From Wolfiporia cocos (Eukaryota; Basidiomycota; Agaricomycetes; Polyporales; Phaeolaceae), in contig JACCLO010000015.1 in NCBI GenBank assembly GCA_029448655.1, positions 992,001 to 1,056,000 on the forward strand: a DNA stretch of 64,000 nt, written 5' to 3'. This document shows positions 1 through 10,654 of this stretch, piece after piece. The notes beneath the pieces were generated by a model that had not been told where the DNA came from, searched no databases, and worked only from the letters and a program-made list of their open reading frames with translations. The position numbers and the translations under genes were made by a program. How positions within the stretch are numbered: the stretch's first letter is position 1; each line of letters opens with the position of its first letter.

Positions 1-357
1 ATTGAGCCTGTGGACATGCGGGTTGTGAATACGAAACCGAATTTGCAATGTGAACGCATACTCACCAGTCGCAGAGAAACATGAGCGACACGGCCATGGC
101 AGCAAATATAGGCAGCGGGCTTAAGTACCGCAACATCCCGAAGTCAGGATCCGGCCACCAGCCCATTGCTTGTATGACCACGCATGATAGCGCAACCCAA
201 AGCGCCAATGCAGGCAGATGTGTATACTTTGTTCATCTAATAATATGTATACAACAAAGCGACATTTACGCCCACCTTTTTTATTTGCGACGGCTAGCGG
301 CTCCATGCAACTTTTCCCAATAATGAAACGCACCAGCTTCTCATCGGTGGGCTGGAA
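1..357 (-). pseudogene. 5' fragment of GNAT-family membrane protein gene
   Basis: Mirror of 43528-43884, the first coding exons of the GNAT gene at the right arm edge. It contains the segment QPTDEKLVRFIIGK, the hydrophobic segment ending in LMFLCDW, the following intron and the first few bases of the next exon, and is then cut by the window edge. In this window the copy has no acetyltransferase domain. It could continue upstream if the contig does. Confidence 0.75.
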
Positions 358-1161
358 GGGGCTAATTCTCTGGCAGTTGGCTCAACCATTGCGTCGAGCT
401 TTGTGGTAGTCGCCGGTCGTCTCGAGAAAGCCAGACGGGCTGACCAGCTGGAGAGTCTGGCCATTTCTAAACGAGCTACTTGATTATATGGGTTTCTGCG
501 CAAGTGGTAAACGCACGTTCGTCCGTCAACCACAAGTGGACACGTGATCGATCACAATGGCGCGTCTGATCAAGGGCCGATCGGCCAGATTCAGACCCGC
601 ACACCCCCACTTCACCACCGCCAGGCTCGCTTGTCAACTCTCATCGCAAAGATGCTGATCACGAAAACGTATGTCGATGTTCCGTCTAAGCTTGACCCGA
701 AAGGGGGAATTATCAGAATCTTCGTGATCTCGCCCAACATTCCCGCATATCCCCAGGCCAAGTTCCCAGGTAGATGATTGGGAGGACATGTCGCGCTGAC
801 AGTTATTGTGCGATGAGGCGTTGTATGCTTTACTCATCGAGCTACCGGTCCTGTTGAGTGGTTCGCAGGTCAAATCGCCAGTCATGGCTATGTAGTGGGG
901 ACGTACTTGCACACTTGCGGGATGATATGAATGAACCTAATCGATCATATTGACAGCCTGCCCCTCGAGCTTTCATGAATTTGAGGGATCGGAGCCTATG
1001 CCTTATGACGTAGAAGGCCCGCCCTGATTTTGCAGGCCGAGTGTCTGCAGCCTCGCCATGCTTGTCCACAGGCATATTCGGATATAGTAGTTGTCCACCT
1101 CAGGATGCAACGCTAGCCATCGATCTCCTCTGCTCACTGCCAAACTGCAACGGTCGCATTG
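358..1161. other. Intergenic, nothing recognised
   Basis: Region upstream of the GNAT fragment. Only short open frames without recognisable motifs on either strand. Mirror at 42724-43527. Confidence 0.5.
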
Positions 1162-1557
1162 CTAGTGCGTAATACGTTCGAGGAACTTCTTTCCGGCCAA
1201 GATTATCTCACTTTCGTAGCAACTGGCATGTGCCTTGGCGGTCACTTGGTGCGCGTGCTCATGATCGAGATCGATCCCCCTACTCATGCGTACCTTGCAG
1301 GCGTTCCGTGTATGCAAATTCTGTTCCAGACACTGCATGTTCAGGGCTACTGACGGCACGCGCAGGCCGCATTCGATGCACGCGTTCTGGCCTCCGTCTG
1401 CTTCTTTGCCACGGACATTCACAGCGCGACCCTCGGCAAGGGCCAGAACGATGGCTCGCTCGTGCGCGTGGGTAATGGAGATCTGACCGGAAGGGGCGAG
1501 CTGGTGGTATGTATCCTGAGTGCCCAGAGCGCTGCGAGAGCGCTGCGGATCACTCAT
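1162..1557 (-). CDS. Hypothetical ORF of 131 codons
   Basis: Open frame beginning MSDPQRSRSALGTQDTYHQ. The first half (QISITHAHERAIVLALAEGRA) reads like a helical coding exon; the second half is Cys/His-rich without a regular zinc-finger spacing and may be intron or non-coding. No family recognised. It may be the first exon of a longer gene. Mirror copy at 42328-42723. Confidence 0.3.
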   Translation of the reverse strand: MSDPQRSRSALGTQDTYHQLAPSGQISITHAHERAIVLALAEGRAVNVRGKEADGGQNACIECGLRVPSVALNMQCLEQNLHTRNACKVRMSRGIDLDHEHAHQVTAKAHASCYESEIILAGKKFLERITH

Positions 1558-2283
1558 TATAATTCTGTAGATGATATTCGGGAAGCAGGTGCGATCCCCG
1601 CGTCTTCTTCACAAGCGGGACAAACGTGAAACCAACCATCACAGGATACACACGTCCCCCGCGTAGGTAGGGACCTCATCCGGACGACCCTCGAAGATGC
1701 GAATGTCACCACCTCCGTAAGTGCTTGTCATCCAATTTTGACATATGTCTATTCGAACTGACTCTTCGATAGTTCCTAGAAGTGCAAGCTCAACATGCAT
1801 TCATTCGAGACGAATCATCCAAAGACCGAAGGGACGCAGCGCTCACAAGCACACTCTTCGGCTTCATGGTTGAGGTCTTCGAACGCACTATAGGGAGGGA
1901 CCTGGGTCCAAGGTTGGGTAGTGGAGGTGCCATTGAGCATGTCTGCTGAACGGATACAACATTTGCGATGCCGGTCGACAATTGTTGACATCGATATTGA
2001 ACCTGAAGCTTGTGATTTTAAACCCCCAGCCATGTCGAGATGTCTCCTCGCTAAGCTCACGCATGAAACGAAACTCTAAATTTGATTCGATACAAACGAT
2101 GCCGCTTCTCATTCTCGACGACATTGCGGATACGGGACATTCGGTGCAAGCACCGGTGTTTTCGTCATCGTGAATACAACATTGGTGATAGCAGAGCACA
2201 GTTTGCAGCAGTATGGGTACTATGCGAAAGTGAAGGACGAGAAGACAGAAGAAACCGAGAAAAATGAGTGTATTCTAAGCAGT
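1558..2283. other. Intergenic, nothing recognised
   Basis: Between the hypothetical ORF and the EF-1alpha pseudogene. Several short open frames on the minus strand but no motif I can name. Mirror at 41602-42327. Confidence 0.45.
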
Positions 2284-2990
2284 TTACTTCTTCTTGCCCG
2301 CCTTCTCCGCAGACTTGGTAACTGCAAGGTATCGTAAGTATAAGGCGAAACAGAGTGGATCAAACTAAGCTTAGCCTTGCCACCAGACTTGTCGGTCTTG
2401 TCAACAGACTTGATGATACCGACAGCGACGGTCTGCCGCATGTCATGGACGGCGAAACGACCGAGAGGTGGGTACTCGTTGTAAGACTCAATGCACATGG
2501 GCTTGCTGGGCACGAGCTTGGCAATGCAAGCGTCGCCGGACTTGACGAACTTGGGGCTCGCCTCGAGCGACGTACCCGTACGACAGTCGATCTTCTCGAT
2601 GAGCTCAGCGAACTTGCAGGCAATGTGGGTGGTGTGGCAGTCAAGGACGGGCGCGTAGCCGGCACCAATCTGACCAGGGTGGTCGAGGATGATGACCTGA
2701 GCGGTGAAGGAGGCGGCCTCCTTGGCGGGGTCGTTCTTCGAGTCGGACGCAACGTTACCACGGCGAATATCCTTGACCGACACGTTCCTGCGGAAGGGAT
2801 GGTAAGGAACGACAGTACGATTGCAGAAAATGGATGGCTTACTTGACGTCAAAGCCGACGTTGTCACCAGGGACACCCTGCTCGAGCTGTACGAGCCGAC
2901 GTATTGGAAGTTCTCAATGACGATTGGTTTGCCTTGATCTTCCTCTGGTTTAAACAAAGTGCGAATCGGCGAGCGGGAGAGTCCATCCAT
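2284..2990 (-). pseudogene. Chimeric pseudogene: family N-terminus joined to EF-1alpha 3' end
   Basis: Reading the minus strand, about 34 codons from an ATG at 2990 encode [16 protein letters not shown] then [12 protein letters not shown]. This matches the N-terminus of the split pseudogene further in (GPIRTFVKPEEVDGPD, DLKYIGSYNW). At about 2889 it changes without a gap into translation elongation factor 1-alpha: [16 protein letters not shown], a 55-nt GT-AG intron, then [17 protein letters not shown] through [16 protein letters not shown] to the end [10 protein letters not shown] and a TAA at 2284. Only the last third of EF-1alpha is present, out of frame with the N-terminal part, and its last intron has a CT where the 5' GT should be. 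The introns are retained, so it came from genomic DNA and not from retroposed mRNA. Non-functional as EF-1alpha. Confidence 0.85.
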
Positions 2991-3795
2991 TATATCGCGG
3001 TCGGGTGGGAGCGAGAATGTCTCGACAGGACGAGAGGCTCCTCTCCGCATATTTTCCCTCTGACCATACGGACGATAGAACATTCTGTCTGTACTATCAA
3101 GGTTGTGGATGTCGAGGCAGAACTGGGGTGGGGGGGGAAATTGGGTCCTGTTGGTCGTCGCTGAGGATATGCTCACCTATTAAAGAGGAACGAGACGCCA
3201 ACTGAACACGCTTGAAATGATATGCTCCCTGAATCAGCTCCGGGAGAAGCGTTCAGGGACAGTGCGCAGCAATTTAGCCCCTAATACACGTAGTCCAGCC
3301 TGTCTACTTCGAGTAGAGGCTTCCATTTTATCAAATATTGGTAGGTTCAACAGACGCAGGACCATGTGCTGATCGCAAGTTACCAGAAGTGGTCTCGTAT
3401 ATACAACTAGGTTAATTACCCATGGCTTCACCACGATCACACAATTTTTTTCCACTTCAATATATTATCCCAGTCTATTTCACATAATTGGGCATTTTTC
3501 AAGTTACCTGTGCATCCCACACAATTTCCTGTGCATTACCCATGGCTTCCCCAACCTGCATCTTCTGTTCCTTGTCTCTGCCTGCAAAGCCACTTCTGAC
3601 ACCTCGCTGATGCTCCGTCTCATCATCACTTTGCTTGTAATACTGTGTAATGTGGTCCATCAAACAATCCTGAAATTTCTTCATTTTTTGCAATCTTTTG
3701 GCAGGTATCTATAGCACAGGCAATTTATATTACAAAAATCCCTGTGGCATGGGCCACAAGTCCCCATGGTGACACAGTACTTACTGCATCGCACA

Positions 3796-4468
3796 TAGTG
3801 ATGTGCAGGGCCCGGCCCGGCCCAAAAGCCCCGGCTTTGGCCTGGCTTTGGATGGCCCACGGCTTTCCAAAGCCTCAGGCCAGGCCCTCACTGACGGCTC
3901 ACGGCTTGGCCTGGCCTAGGCCGGGGCCGAGCCGGGGCCTACCACTGCTAGGATAGTCATCACCATAACTTCAAAAGTTTGAAGTACATCATTTTCAGCT
4001 GCTCCTTGATGAAAAGGAACATTGAGGCCTACAATTTATAGTAGGATTGAGTGTCAAAATAACCTTCCACTGGCACAGCGTTCAGTATCGCACCTGCCAC
4101 ATGGGGTATCGTATAGGCGCCCAACGGTGCGCGGGAGGCTTCAACGTTAAGGATTTGACTTATGAACCTTTTCTTTGGTTTGAAATAAACAATACAGAGG
4201 CACTACATTGGAGTTGAGCATATTGCTATCATGTACAATCTTGTATTGTAATTGCTGGACATTGTATTCATTAGAGCCACCAGGCCGGGGCTCAATGGCT
4301 TGGCCCGGCTCGGCCTGAGACACGAGCTGGGCCCTGGGCCGTCTCAAGCCGTTGTGTAAAGCCCGGCTTGGCCCGGCCCAAGTAGGGCCCGGCCCAAGTA
4401 GGGCCCGGCCCAAGTAGGGCCCGGCCCGGCTCGGCTCACGGCCTAAAGCCGGGCCTGGCACATCACTA
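3796..4468. mobile_element. GC-rich hAT-like MITE (about 673 bp)
   Basis: Ends are inverted repeats: TAGTGATGTGC at the left and GCACATCACTA at the right. They are followed inward by runs of GGCCCGG and AAGCC motifs, including three tandem copies of CAAGTAGGGCCCGGCC on the right. The flanks share ATCGCAC (3788-3794 and 4469-4475), a 7-8 bp target duplication fitting the 8 bp made by hAT transposases. No transposase ORF, so it is non-autonomous. Confidence 0.75.
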
Positions 4469-4559
4469 ATCGCACGTCCCACCAGGGACTCCCAAGGCCT
4501 CAGGCAATCTACCCTCTCAGGTAATGTCACTGAGGCAGGTGCACTAACACCTCAGGCTA

Positions 4560-5740
4560 GCGGCACAGACTAGCACGTGAGGGGTATAGCAGGCAGCACA
4601 CGCAATAGAGGTGACTGGGGCTCCTAAGCCCAATGTCGGGAATCTAAGGGATGAGGTGCAACCCTCATACCCTGGCTACTTATGTACATGGCGCACTACT
4701 GGTAGACTACCTGCCCTGAAGGGGGCCTGTGCACTGTAAGGTGCCAGGCATCACTGCTGTAACTACCGTAACGTACCATGTACCTAGTGTGACCGTGAGG
4801 GAGTGACTATCTTATCTATCAATATGATATCTAATCTACTGATCAGGTGACTACACCTGGCAGTAATGCCACAGCATGAACTGTGACACATGGCACAGGA
4901 CACAAATCCCCATGGTGTGGGGTATTTACATTACAAAAACCCCCGTGGCACAGGGCACAAATCCCTGCAGCATTGGGGCACAAATCCTTGTGGAACAGGG
5001 CACAAATCTCTGTGGAATTGGGGTACAAATCCCTGTGGCATGGGGCACAAATCCCCGTGGCACAGGACACAAATCCCTGTGGTGTGTATCACAAGACGGC
5101 TCACAGGGTGAGGGACCCTAAACATATGCCCTGCTACTCGCAAGGGCATAGACCTACAAGGACATGCTATGTCGTTGTAGCAGAGGTCGCCAACTAGGTG
5201 GTAACCAAGAAGCAGTAGGGGGTATCACACAAGGAGGGGATCAGGGGACCATCTAGGTCCAAATGACTATCAATTGTCTGAGGTCCTAGTGACCTCAGCT
5301 AAAGTATATATACATGAGAGGCTGGGTAACTACCTAATAACTACCTGCCCTCAAGACATGGTCTGTGCACCCATATACTGCCCAGGGGCTGGGACACAAG
5401 ACTGGGTCATAGCCTGGCATCAAGCCTGGGCTGATATGATGGTAACCAAGGCCCCAGTAATGGGACCTTGTGAACTCATATGCCCCCAGACACCTTGTCA
5501 GGTGCTGGGTGCTAGTCATTGTAGATCAGGTGCCGCTATGCGGTCACCTGTCTACACGTCCTGGTCACCTGTCTACATATTGACTGTGTACCTAAGGCCC
5601 TACGCGTCCAGTAAGGGGTGTGAGGGTGGCTAGAAGCCTTAAGGGCTTTAAGGGGGCGCCTGAATGGCCCGTATATTAAGGGGAAAACCATGTAACTATT
5701 GGAAACAAGAGGGAACTCACTTTCTTGTGACAGTGTGGGG
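4560..5740 (+). repeat. Dispersed repeat related to retroelement 3' region
   Basis: The stretch near 4620-4780 (CCCAATGTCGGGAATCTAAG, then CTGCCCTGAAG and GCCTGTGCAC) aligns with the untranslated segment 16620-16800 of the retrotransposon. The stretch near 5230-5740 (GTGACCTCAGC, CTGCCCTCAAGACATGGTC, CACTTTCTTGTGACA) aligns with the minus strand of 62870-63220. It therefore belongs to a repeat family with several copies in this genome. No coding frame. Mirror at 38145-39325. Confidence 0.55.
4885..5100 (+). repeat. Degenerate array of 22-bp repeat
   Basis: About ten diverged units of the CACAAATCCCTGTGG repeat with variants (CAGCATTGGGG, GAACAGGGC, GGAATTGGGG, GCATGGGGC). The array is preceded by TATTTACATTACAAAAA, the same leader as before the perfect array at 5741 and the single unit at 3738. 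Mirror at 38785-39000. Confidence 0.85.
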
Positions 5741-5749
5741 TATTTACAT

Positions 5750-6010
5750 TACACAAATCCCTGTGGCACAGGGCACAAATCCCTGTGGCACAGGGCACAA
5801 ATCCCTGTGGCACAGGGCACAAATCCCTGTGGCACAGGGCACAAATCCCTGTGGCACAGGGCACAAATCCCTGTGGCACAGGGCACAAATCCCTGTGGCA
5901 CAGGGCACAAATCCCTGTGGCACAGGGCACAAATCCCTGTGGCACAGGGCACAAATCCCTGTGGCATGGGCCACAAATCCCCATAGTGTGGGGCACAAAT
6001 CCCCATGGCG
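5750..6010 (+). repeat. 22-bp palindromic minisatellite, short allele
   Basis: Nine identical 22-bp units and then variant units ending in CCATGGCGCGGG. Each unit contains CCCTGTGGCACAGGG, a perfect 7-bp inverted repeat around one base, joined by CACAAAT. Long open frames here are repeat translations (period 22 nt, so all frames cycle) and not genes. The mirror array has 14 identical units. Confidence 0.95.
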
Positions 6011-6210
6011 CGGGCCAGGAACAGTGCATGAAATGCGAGGTAGCAGCACGTGCACCTTGCGGATCCACTGGCAAACTCTCCAGGTGGCAGGCACCCTATC
6101 TAATGGGAGCAGGATCGACAACGTGCATGGACAACCCCATGCTGGAAGTACTGTGCTTTCTTTGGCACTGGGCTACATTCACTGCTGTCAGATGAAGTAA
6201 AAAAATGTAG

Positions 6211-7339
6211 TTCACGATGTTTCACTTCATATCCATGAACCTAGGTTATATACAGAGCTGTCTAATAAGGTTTGTTATTGAGCTTTGCCTCAGGCTAATT
6301 CACACTCATTCTGCTCATGGATTCTGATTACTGAACTGCTCAAATTTGCTGCCTTGAGTGATTATTGTGCATCAAAGTTATGTTTTACCACTGTAAAGAA
6401 GACTAAGAGCCACTTTGGAATGTAGCAGCTCAATAGACACCAAATAGAGGCACTGCAGAACTTGAAGTTTGGTGTTGTCAGAAAAATATTTCTCTCGGGT
6501 GCAGGTCAGGATGTGCCAGGATATGTGAGGTGTTTGAGGGGTCGATGGCAAGCAATATACCTAGTAGACATGCAGCTTGTAGCGATCCAAATGGCGGCGG
6601 CACGTTGAATGGATCAGGAATGATAGAAATCGAATTAAAACATTGGTAACTGATTCCCTAAGTTCTGAGCGAACACCTCGAGCACAGCTCCTCGTCTAAC
6701 TTCGTCTTGGCAGTAATCAATGTATTTTCTCGTATCTGCACGTCGCCTAAATACATAGAGAGCCATAAGGTTTTCTACAACATTTTGAGTGCTCTAAAAT
6801 TTGAGTATGCACCCTACAAGCTAGACAAGTCAGAGACGAACCCTGGAAACAGCGAGGATTGTCCTGTAATACAAGAAAACTATTTTACGAGACAGATAGA
6901 CCATAGATCGGTGGTGTGTAGAGGTTAGAGAGAGAAGACATGGAAAAAGCTATAGGAAAGCAGTCGAGGTTGGGACAGACCTATCTATGCTAGAGAGCCT
7001 AGAGAAATGTCGGATAGTACCTGTTTTTGACTAGATGAGCAGCCAGAGAGTGTCCGCGGGGCTTTTGTGATGTTTCAGATTGTGCGCAAGCCAGTGAAGG
7101 TTCACTGTGCGAGCACGATTGAGGTCGATCACGATCGGTAGAGCTGTGGCTAAACCGCCTCGGATAGGCATTCTGCCTACCAGCTGGCTTTCCGTGGTGC
7201 ATTCTGTGTCATTTTGATGTGTGTTTGGTCGCATCTCGGTGTTCTTACATGGTTCTAATGTCTATGGCACATTTATATTGCAGCACATTGGTTACTCCAG
7301 TGGACTCAATATTATTTTTACATACTAGAAAAGCAAGTC
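6211..7339. other. Gene-poor stretch
   Basis: AT-rich sequence with a few open frames of 60-73 codons and no recognised motif. A minus frame at 7031-7234 (GGLATALPIVIDLNRARTV) might be a decayed exon but cannot be assigned. Mirror at 36436-37564. Confidence 0.5.
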
Positions 7340-7510
7340 ATTTAGTGGTTTGAACCTAGTTCGAACCATGAACTGAACCTGCTGAACCAGTTCAGCAGGT
7401 TCAGTCCAGGTTCAGGTTCAGGTTCAGGCTCCCTGCAGTCGGTTCAGTTCTAGGTTCAGCCCCAGACCCCCCTGAACCTGAACTGAACCGAACTTCGGCA
7501 ACACTAGTGG
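7340..7510. repeat. GGTTCAG-rich inverted-repeat element
   Basis: Dense GGTTCAG/CTGAACC words on both strands. The ends TAGTGGTTTGAACC and CGAACTTCGGCAACACTA resemble weak terminal inverted repeats starting TAGTG, as in the hAT-like elements nearby. No clear target duplication. It truncates the downstream end of the split pseudogene. Mirror at 36265-36435. Confidence 0.55.
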
Positions 7511-8292
7511 CATCGTCTGGAACTTGCGTTCCAGCACGGATGATCCTTGGCTCGTTCGGCGAACTTCCTCTGTTCACTCCGGTGTCACGAATGGCATCTG
7601 AGTGAACATCAGAAGATATGCTAAAGGTCCGACATTGTTGATGCAAGATGATCCACACCGGTGGATGATTGTGCAGGGCTAGCAAGGCAAGCATCAACCT
7701 CGAAGCGAACTACCAGATTCATGCCGCTTAGATTCTACACACGCATTGATGAGCTGCCATCGACCGAGAGATCGAACAGAAACCGAAATGCTCATGTATT
7801 TGACAATCCTTGCCCAACACCCGCGCCCGCACCATGCCTATAATTTGCCACGAAACAGGAAAACAGAATAGTGTGCTGGCACGCAAGTTGCAAGTCAATC
7901 CGGAAATCTCTTGGCTTTCTGCCACTACCTCCACACCATCATAAGAGGTTGCGCTGACAATTGTGGTCTGTGACCAGATCGACTGAGTGCCAGTCCAGGG
8001 GATCGGCATTCATCTCAGCCACTACGCCCACCACATGTAGCAGTGTGTACAGTGGGGTCATTAGCAGCCAATGCACATCCGGCTTGATGAACATTGAGCT
8101 AGGATCAGGCGGGAAATAAAAGGGCAGAGGCCTTTTGCGCCATATCGGCGGCGAACCTGCCACGATCTTGTCAGATTCTGCAACGCTAAGTTGTGTACAT
8201 GCACGAGGTAGCATACCTGGGACGATCATGGTGGGTGTTTTATTGTTCATCCAGTTGTACGATCCGATATATTTCAGGTCAGTGATGACGAC
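7510..8292 (-). pseudogene. Family pseudogene, C-terminal part (split by hAT-like element)
   Basis: Minus strand, continuing from 10007 across the inserted element: ITDLKYIGSYNW, PTMIVPG, a GT-AG intron, SPPIWRKRPLPFYFPPD, DWHSVDLVTDHN, then after a TGA KPRDFRIDLQLA, and later NLVVRFEVDACLA and PRIIRAGTQVPDD. These match in order the member at 51131-52449 (PTIIIPG, SPPEWRDRRLPYVVPPD, DWNFVTDRNG, EFRIETQLAG, VVRFEVDACIA, LDVIRAGTRVPQ). Several in-frame stops and the missing 3' end make it a pseudogene. Members are often labelled geranylgeranyl pyrophosphate synthetase in fungal annotation, but no DDxxD prenyltransferase motif is visible, so I do not accept that function. Confidence 0.85.
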
Positions 8293-10006
8293 CAGTGTTG
8301 TGAGGTCCGGTCCGGTCCGGTCCGGTCTTTTGCATGTTTTGGGCAGGACCGAGGACCGGGACCAGGACCAGACTGCCATGGGCAATGAGGGACCAGACTG
8401 AAGACCGGTCCCAAGTAGGACCGCGGTCCTATAGTGGTCCTAGGACTGGTCTGGACCGGCCCAGGACCGATCAAGTGGTTACTGACTTAACTATAGTTTT
8501 ATATGTCAGAAACTGCAACAAAAGTGTACTTACTACTCGATATATACCAGAACATACTAAGTACAGCCCAGAAATTGGCTATGGTGCACTGATTCTTGAT
8601 TTCTGAAAGTAAAATTGTATACTGAAGTCAACACACAGAAATGAGACTGCAGTAACTGCACACCTCAAGTTGTATCTGATGAGATCATGTGTTGCATTTT
8701 TGTATGTGCCACAATGAGTAGCATATAACTACCACTAAGCAGCGCTCTGCCAATAACTGGGTGATATTGAATGCACCATGCATGTGTACTAAGGCTCCAA
8801 CCATATAATGTACATGTACAGAAAATCGGTAAATACATGGTATATGGTATATACATAGTATATACATATTATATACATGGTTTACATGGTTTTTGGATGG
8901 TAAATTCTTAGACATCTTGGCATAGCCATTGCTTTACCCATATGGCTATGGAGATTGTCTCTTCCTTTAATGACATGCTACAGGTATCAGCACTTGGCTG
9001 ATGTGAGGAAAAAATTGGTGTCCAACATTCAACAACCACACTAGTAGCAGGAATGGCTTAGGAATTGTGCACAATGTGTGAGGTAGTGGAAAACTTGTAT
9101 GCATGAGTCTAATGCATGATGCAATCACTATGTAGGATGATATATGGCATAAACATAAATCTGATCTTACCTTCCACCAATGAGAGGGTAAGCAAAGCAT
9201 GTGATATATGTCTTGACATCTTTGCATTTGTGTGGCAGCCACCCGATTGTCCAAATCTCATATCACCACTGCACTGTACACTCTGTAAGACATGTAACTA
9301 GTTCAAATACACTATTCAAATCATCAATTGAGGGTCTAATATGAATGCAGTCACAACAACCATATACAATATAATATACCATGTATATACCATGTACTCG
9401 GCCACATGTAAATATATGTATATAGTATATATATAAAACCATGTATACATGGTATATACATTATATGGTTGGAGCCTTTATGTGTACCATAATATGTGAG
9501 TGTCAACACTACTGGATGGGAGAATACACAACTGCATGTCAGTCAGCAAAACTAGTGATAATATGAGGACAACCTGTGTGTGCCAAGCATTGCCCAAGAC
9601 AATAGCAGTGCTTCATTGTATCATAAATTAGAAGGTTTTTGGTTGTTACTATTCATGTCAGCTTCTGTCTGATGTGTTTACCCTAGTAGCCAGTGGTATA
9701 TACATGATGCAGACCCACTCTAGGGGGTCTTAGATACTTTGGTTTTATTGTATATTGGTCAGTCATGGTTTCCTACCTTGGAGTAACCACATTATAAGTG
9801 CTATTCTACGATAAATCCGGGACCGGTCCAGGACCAGTCCAGACCGGTCCTTACCGGTCCTGTAAAATCGGACCACTCAGAAGAACCGGGACCAGGACTG
9901 TGTCAGGACCAGGACAGGACCGGACCGTTGAATCGGTCCTAGTCAGTCCAGTCCTGGTCCGGTCCTTGGTCTTCAGCGGTCCTTGAGACCGGACCTCACA
10001 ACGCTA
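8293..10006. mobile_element. Non-autonomous hAT-like element (1.7 kb)
   Basis: Left end CAGTGTTGTGAGGTCCGGTC and right end, read inward, TAGCGTTGTGAGGTCCGGTC are near-perfect terminal inverted repeats. A perfect 8-bp duplication ATGACGAC flanks them (8285-8292 and 10007-10014). Subterminal regions are packed with GGACCGG/CCGGTCC words on both strands, as expected for hAT transposase binding arrays. There is no transposase ORF; the interior holds a second inserted element at 8790-9479. It interrupts the coding exon of the family pseudogene. Confidence 0.9.
8790..9479. mobile_element. Nested AT-rich MITE with 8-bp target duplication
   Basis: Terminal inverted repeats of about 22 bp: left AAGGCTCCAACCATATAATG, right its reverse complement ending GGTTGGAGCCTTT. 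Flanks are the perfect 8-bp duplication ATGTGTAC (8782-8789 and 9480-9487). Subterminal sequence is rich in TATACATGGTATATAC palindromes. No transposase. The 8-bp duplication suggests a hAT transposase; it inserted after the host element did. Confidence 0.85.
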
Positions 10007-10086
10007 ATGACGACGTCTGGACCATCAACCTCCTCCGGTTTTACAAATGTACGAATAGGGCCAGAATGCTGCTGGAGGCCGCTCAT
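10007..10086 (-). pseudogene. Family pseudogene, N-terminal exon
   Basis: Minus strand from ATG 10086: GPIRTFVKPEEVDGPD, then directly joined (once the element 8293-10006 is ignored) to VVITDLKYIGSYNW. The shared 8 bases ATGACGAC on both sides are the target duplication. The retrotransposon LTR lies only 20 bp upstream of this ATG, so the promoter region was also displaced. Confidence 0.85.
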
Positions 10087-10110
10087 GATGTGTTGATTGG
10101 CCCTTGTAGG

Positions 10111-10653
10111 TGTTACGGTTCTACCAGGTACACTCGTATTATTCCGTTTGATGCCTCACCGTGTATGAGGACTTAGCGTTCAACCGCTGTACCCAGCGCT
10201 CTATTTCTAGGGGGCCTCCGCTCAACCGTAGGCCCTGTTTCATGTATAACAAACCTATGCCCACTCTCCGTGTCCGCATCTCGTTCTAGCTGATATTCTG
10301 TGTCCAACCACAGTAGTTCCGTGTTTCATCTCTTGTTGCGCTCAACCGCAACACTTCTCCTTTATTACTTATATCGTTAGCCCGACGGACTTAATAGTAG
10401 TAGTACCAAAGACACTATGACCCCGATTAACGAATCGCAGTATATAACCTGATGTAAATATCGGTCGAGTTCCTCAGCTCGACCTTGTTGAATTCAAGGA
10501 TCTTATACTCGTTCTCAAAGGCTTGAGCAATTAAGCCTGCAGCTTGTATACCGACGCTCTGACTCAGAGGAGTCCGACGAGTAGTGCGCTACTCGATACG
10601 CTGAGTAACTCGACTTAGTTATTTTGCGTTGAACGGATATTCGATCCGTAACA
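10111..10653 (+). repeat. 5' LTR
   Basis: TGTTACGG to CCGTAACA, 543 bp. It contains a TATA box (TATATAAC, about 10440-10448) and, 35 bp downstream, AGCTCGACCTT (10476-10486), the likely transcript start. The short hairpin GTCGAG/CTCGAC at 10464-10483 overlaps this site. Confidence 0.97.
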
Positions 10654-10654
10654 G

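Noticed and set aside
2360..2761. 133-codon Arg/Pro/Ser-rich minus-strand ORF
   Set aside because: Shadow frame of the EF-1alpha fragment caused by its codon bias.
5750..6010. CRISPR-like regularly spaced repeats
   Set aside because: Units are contiguous 22-mers without unique spacers, in a eukaryotic genome; it is a minisatellite.
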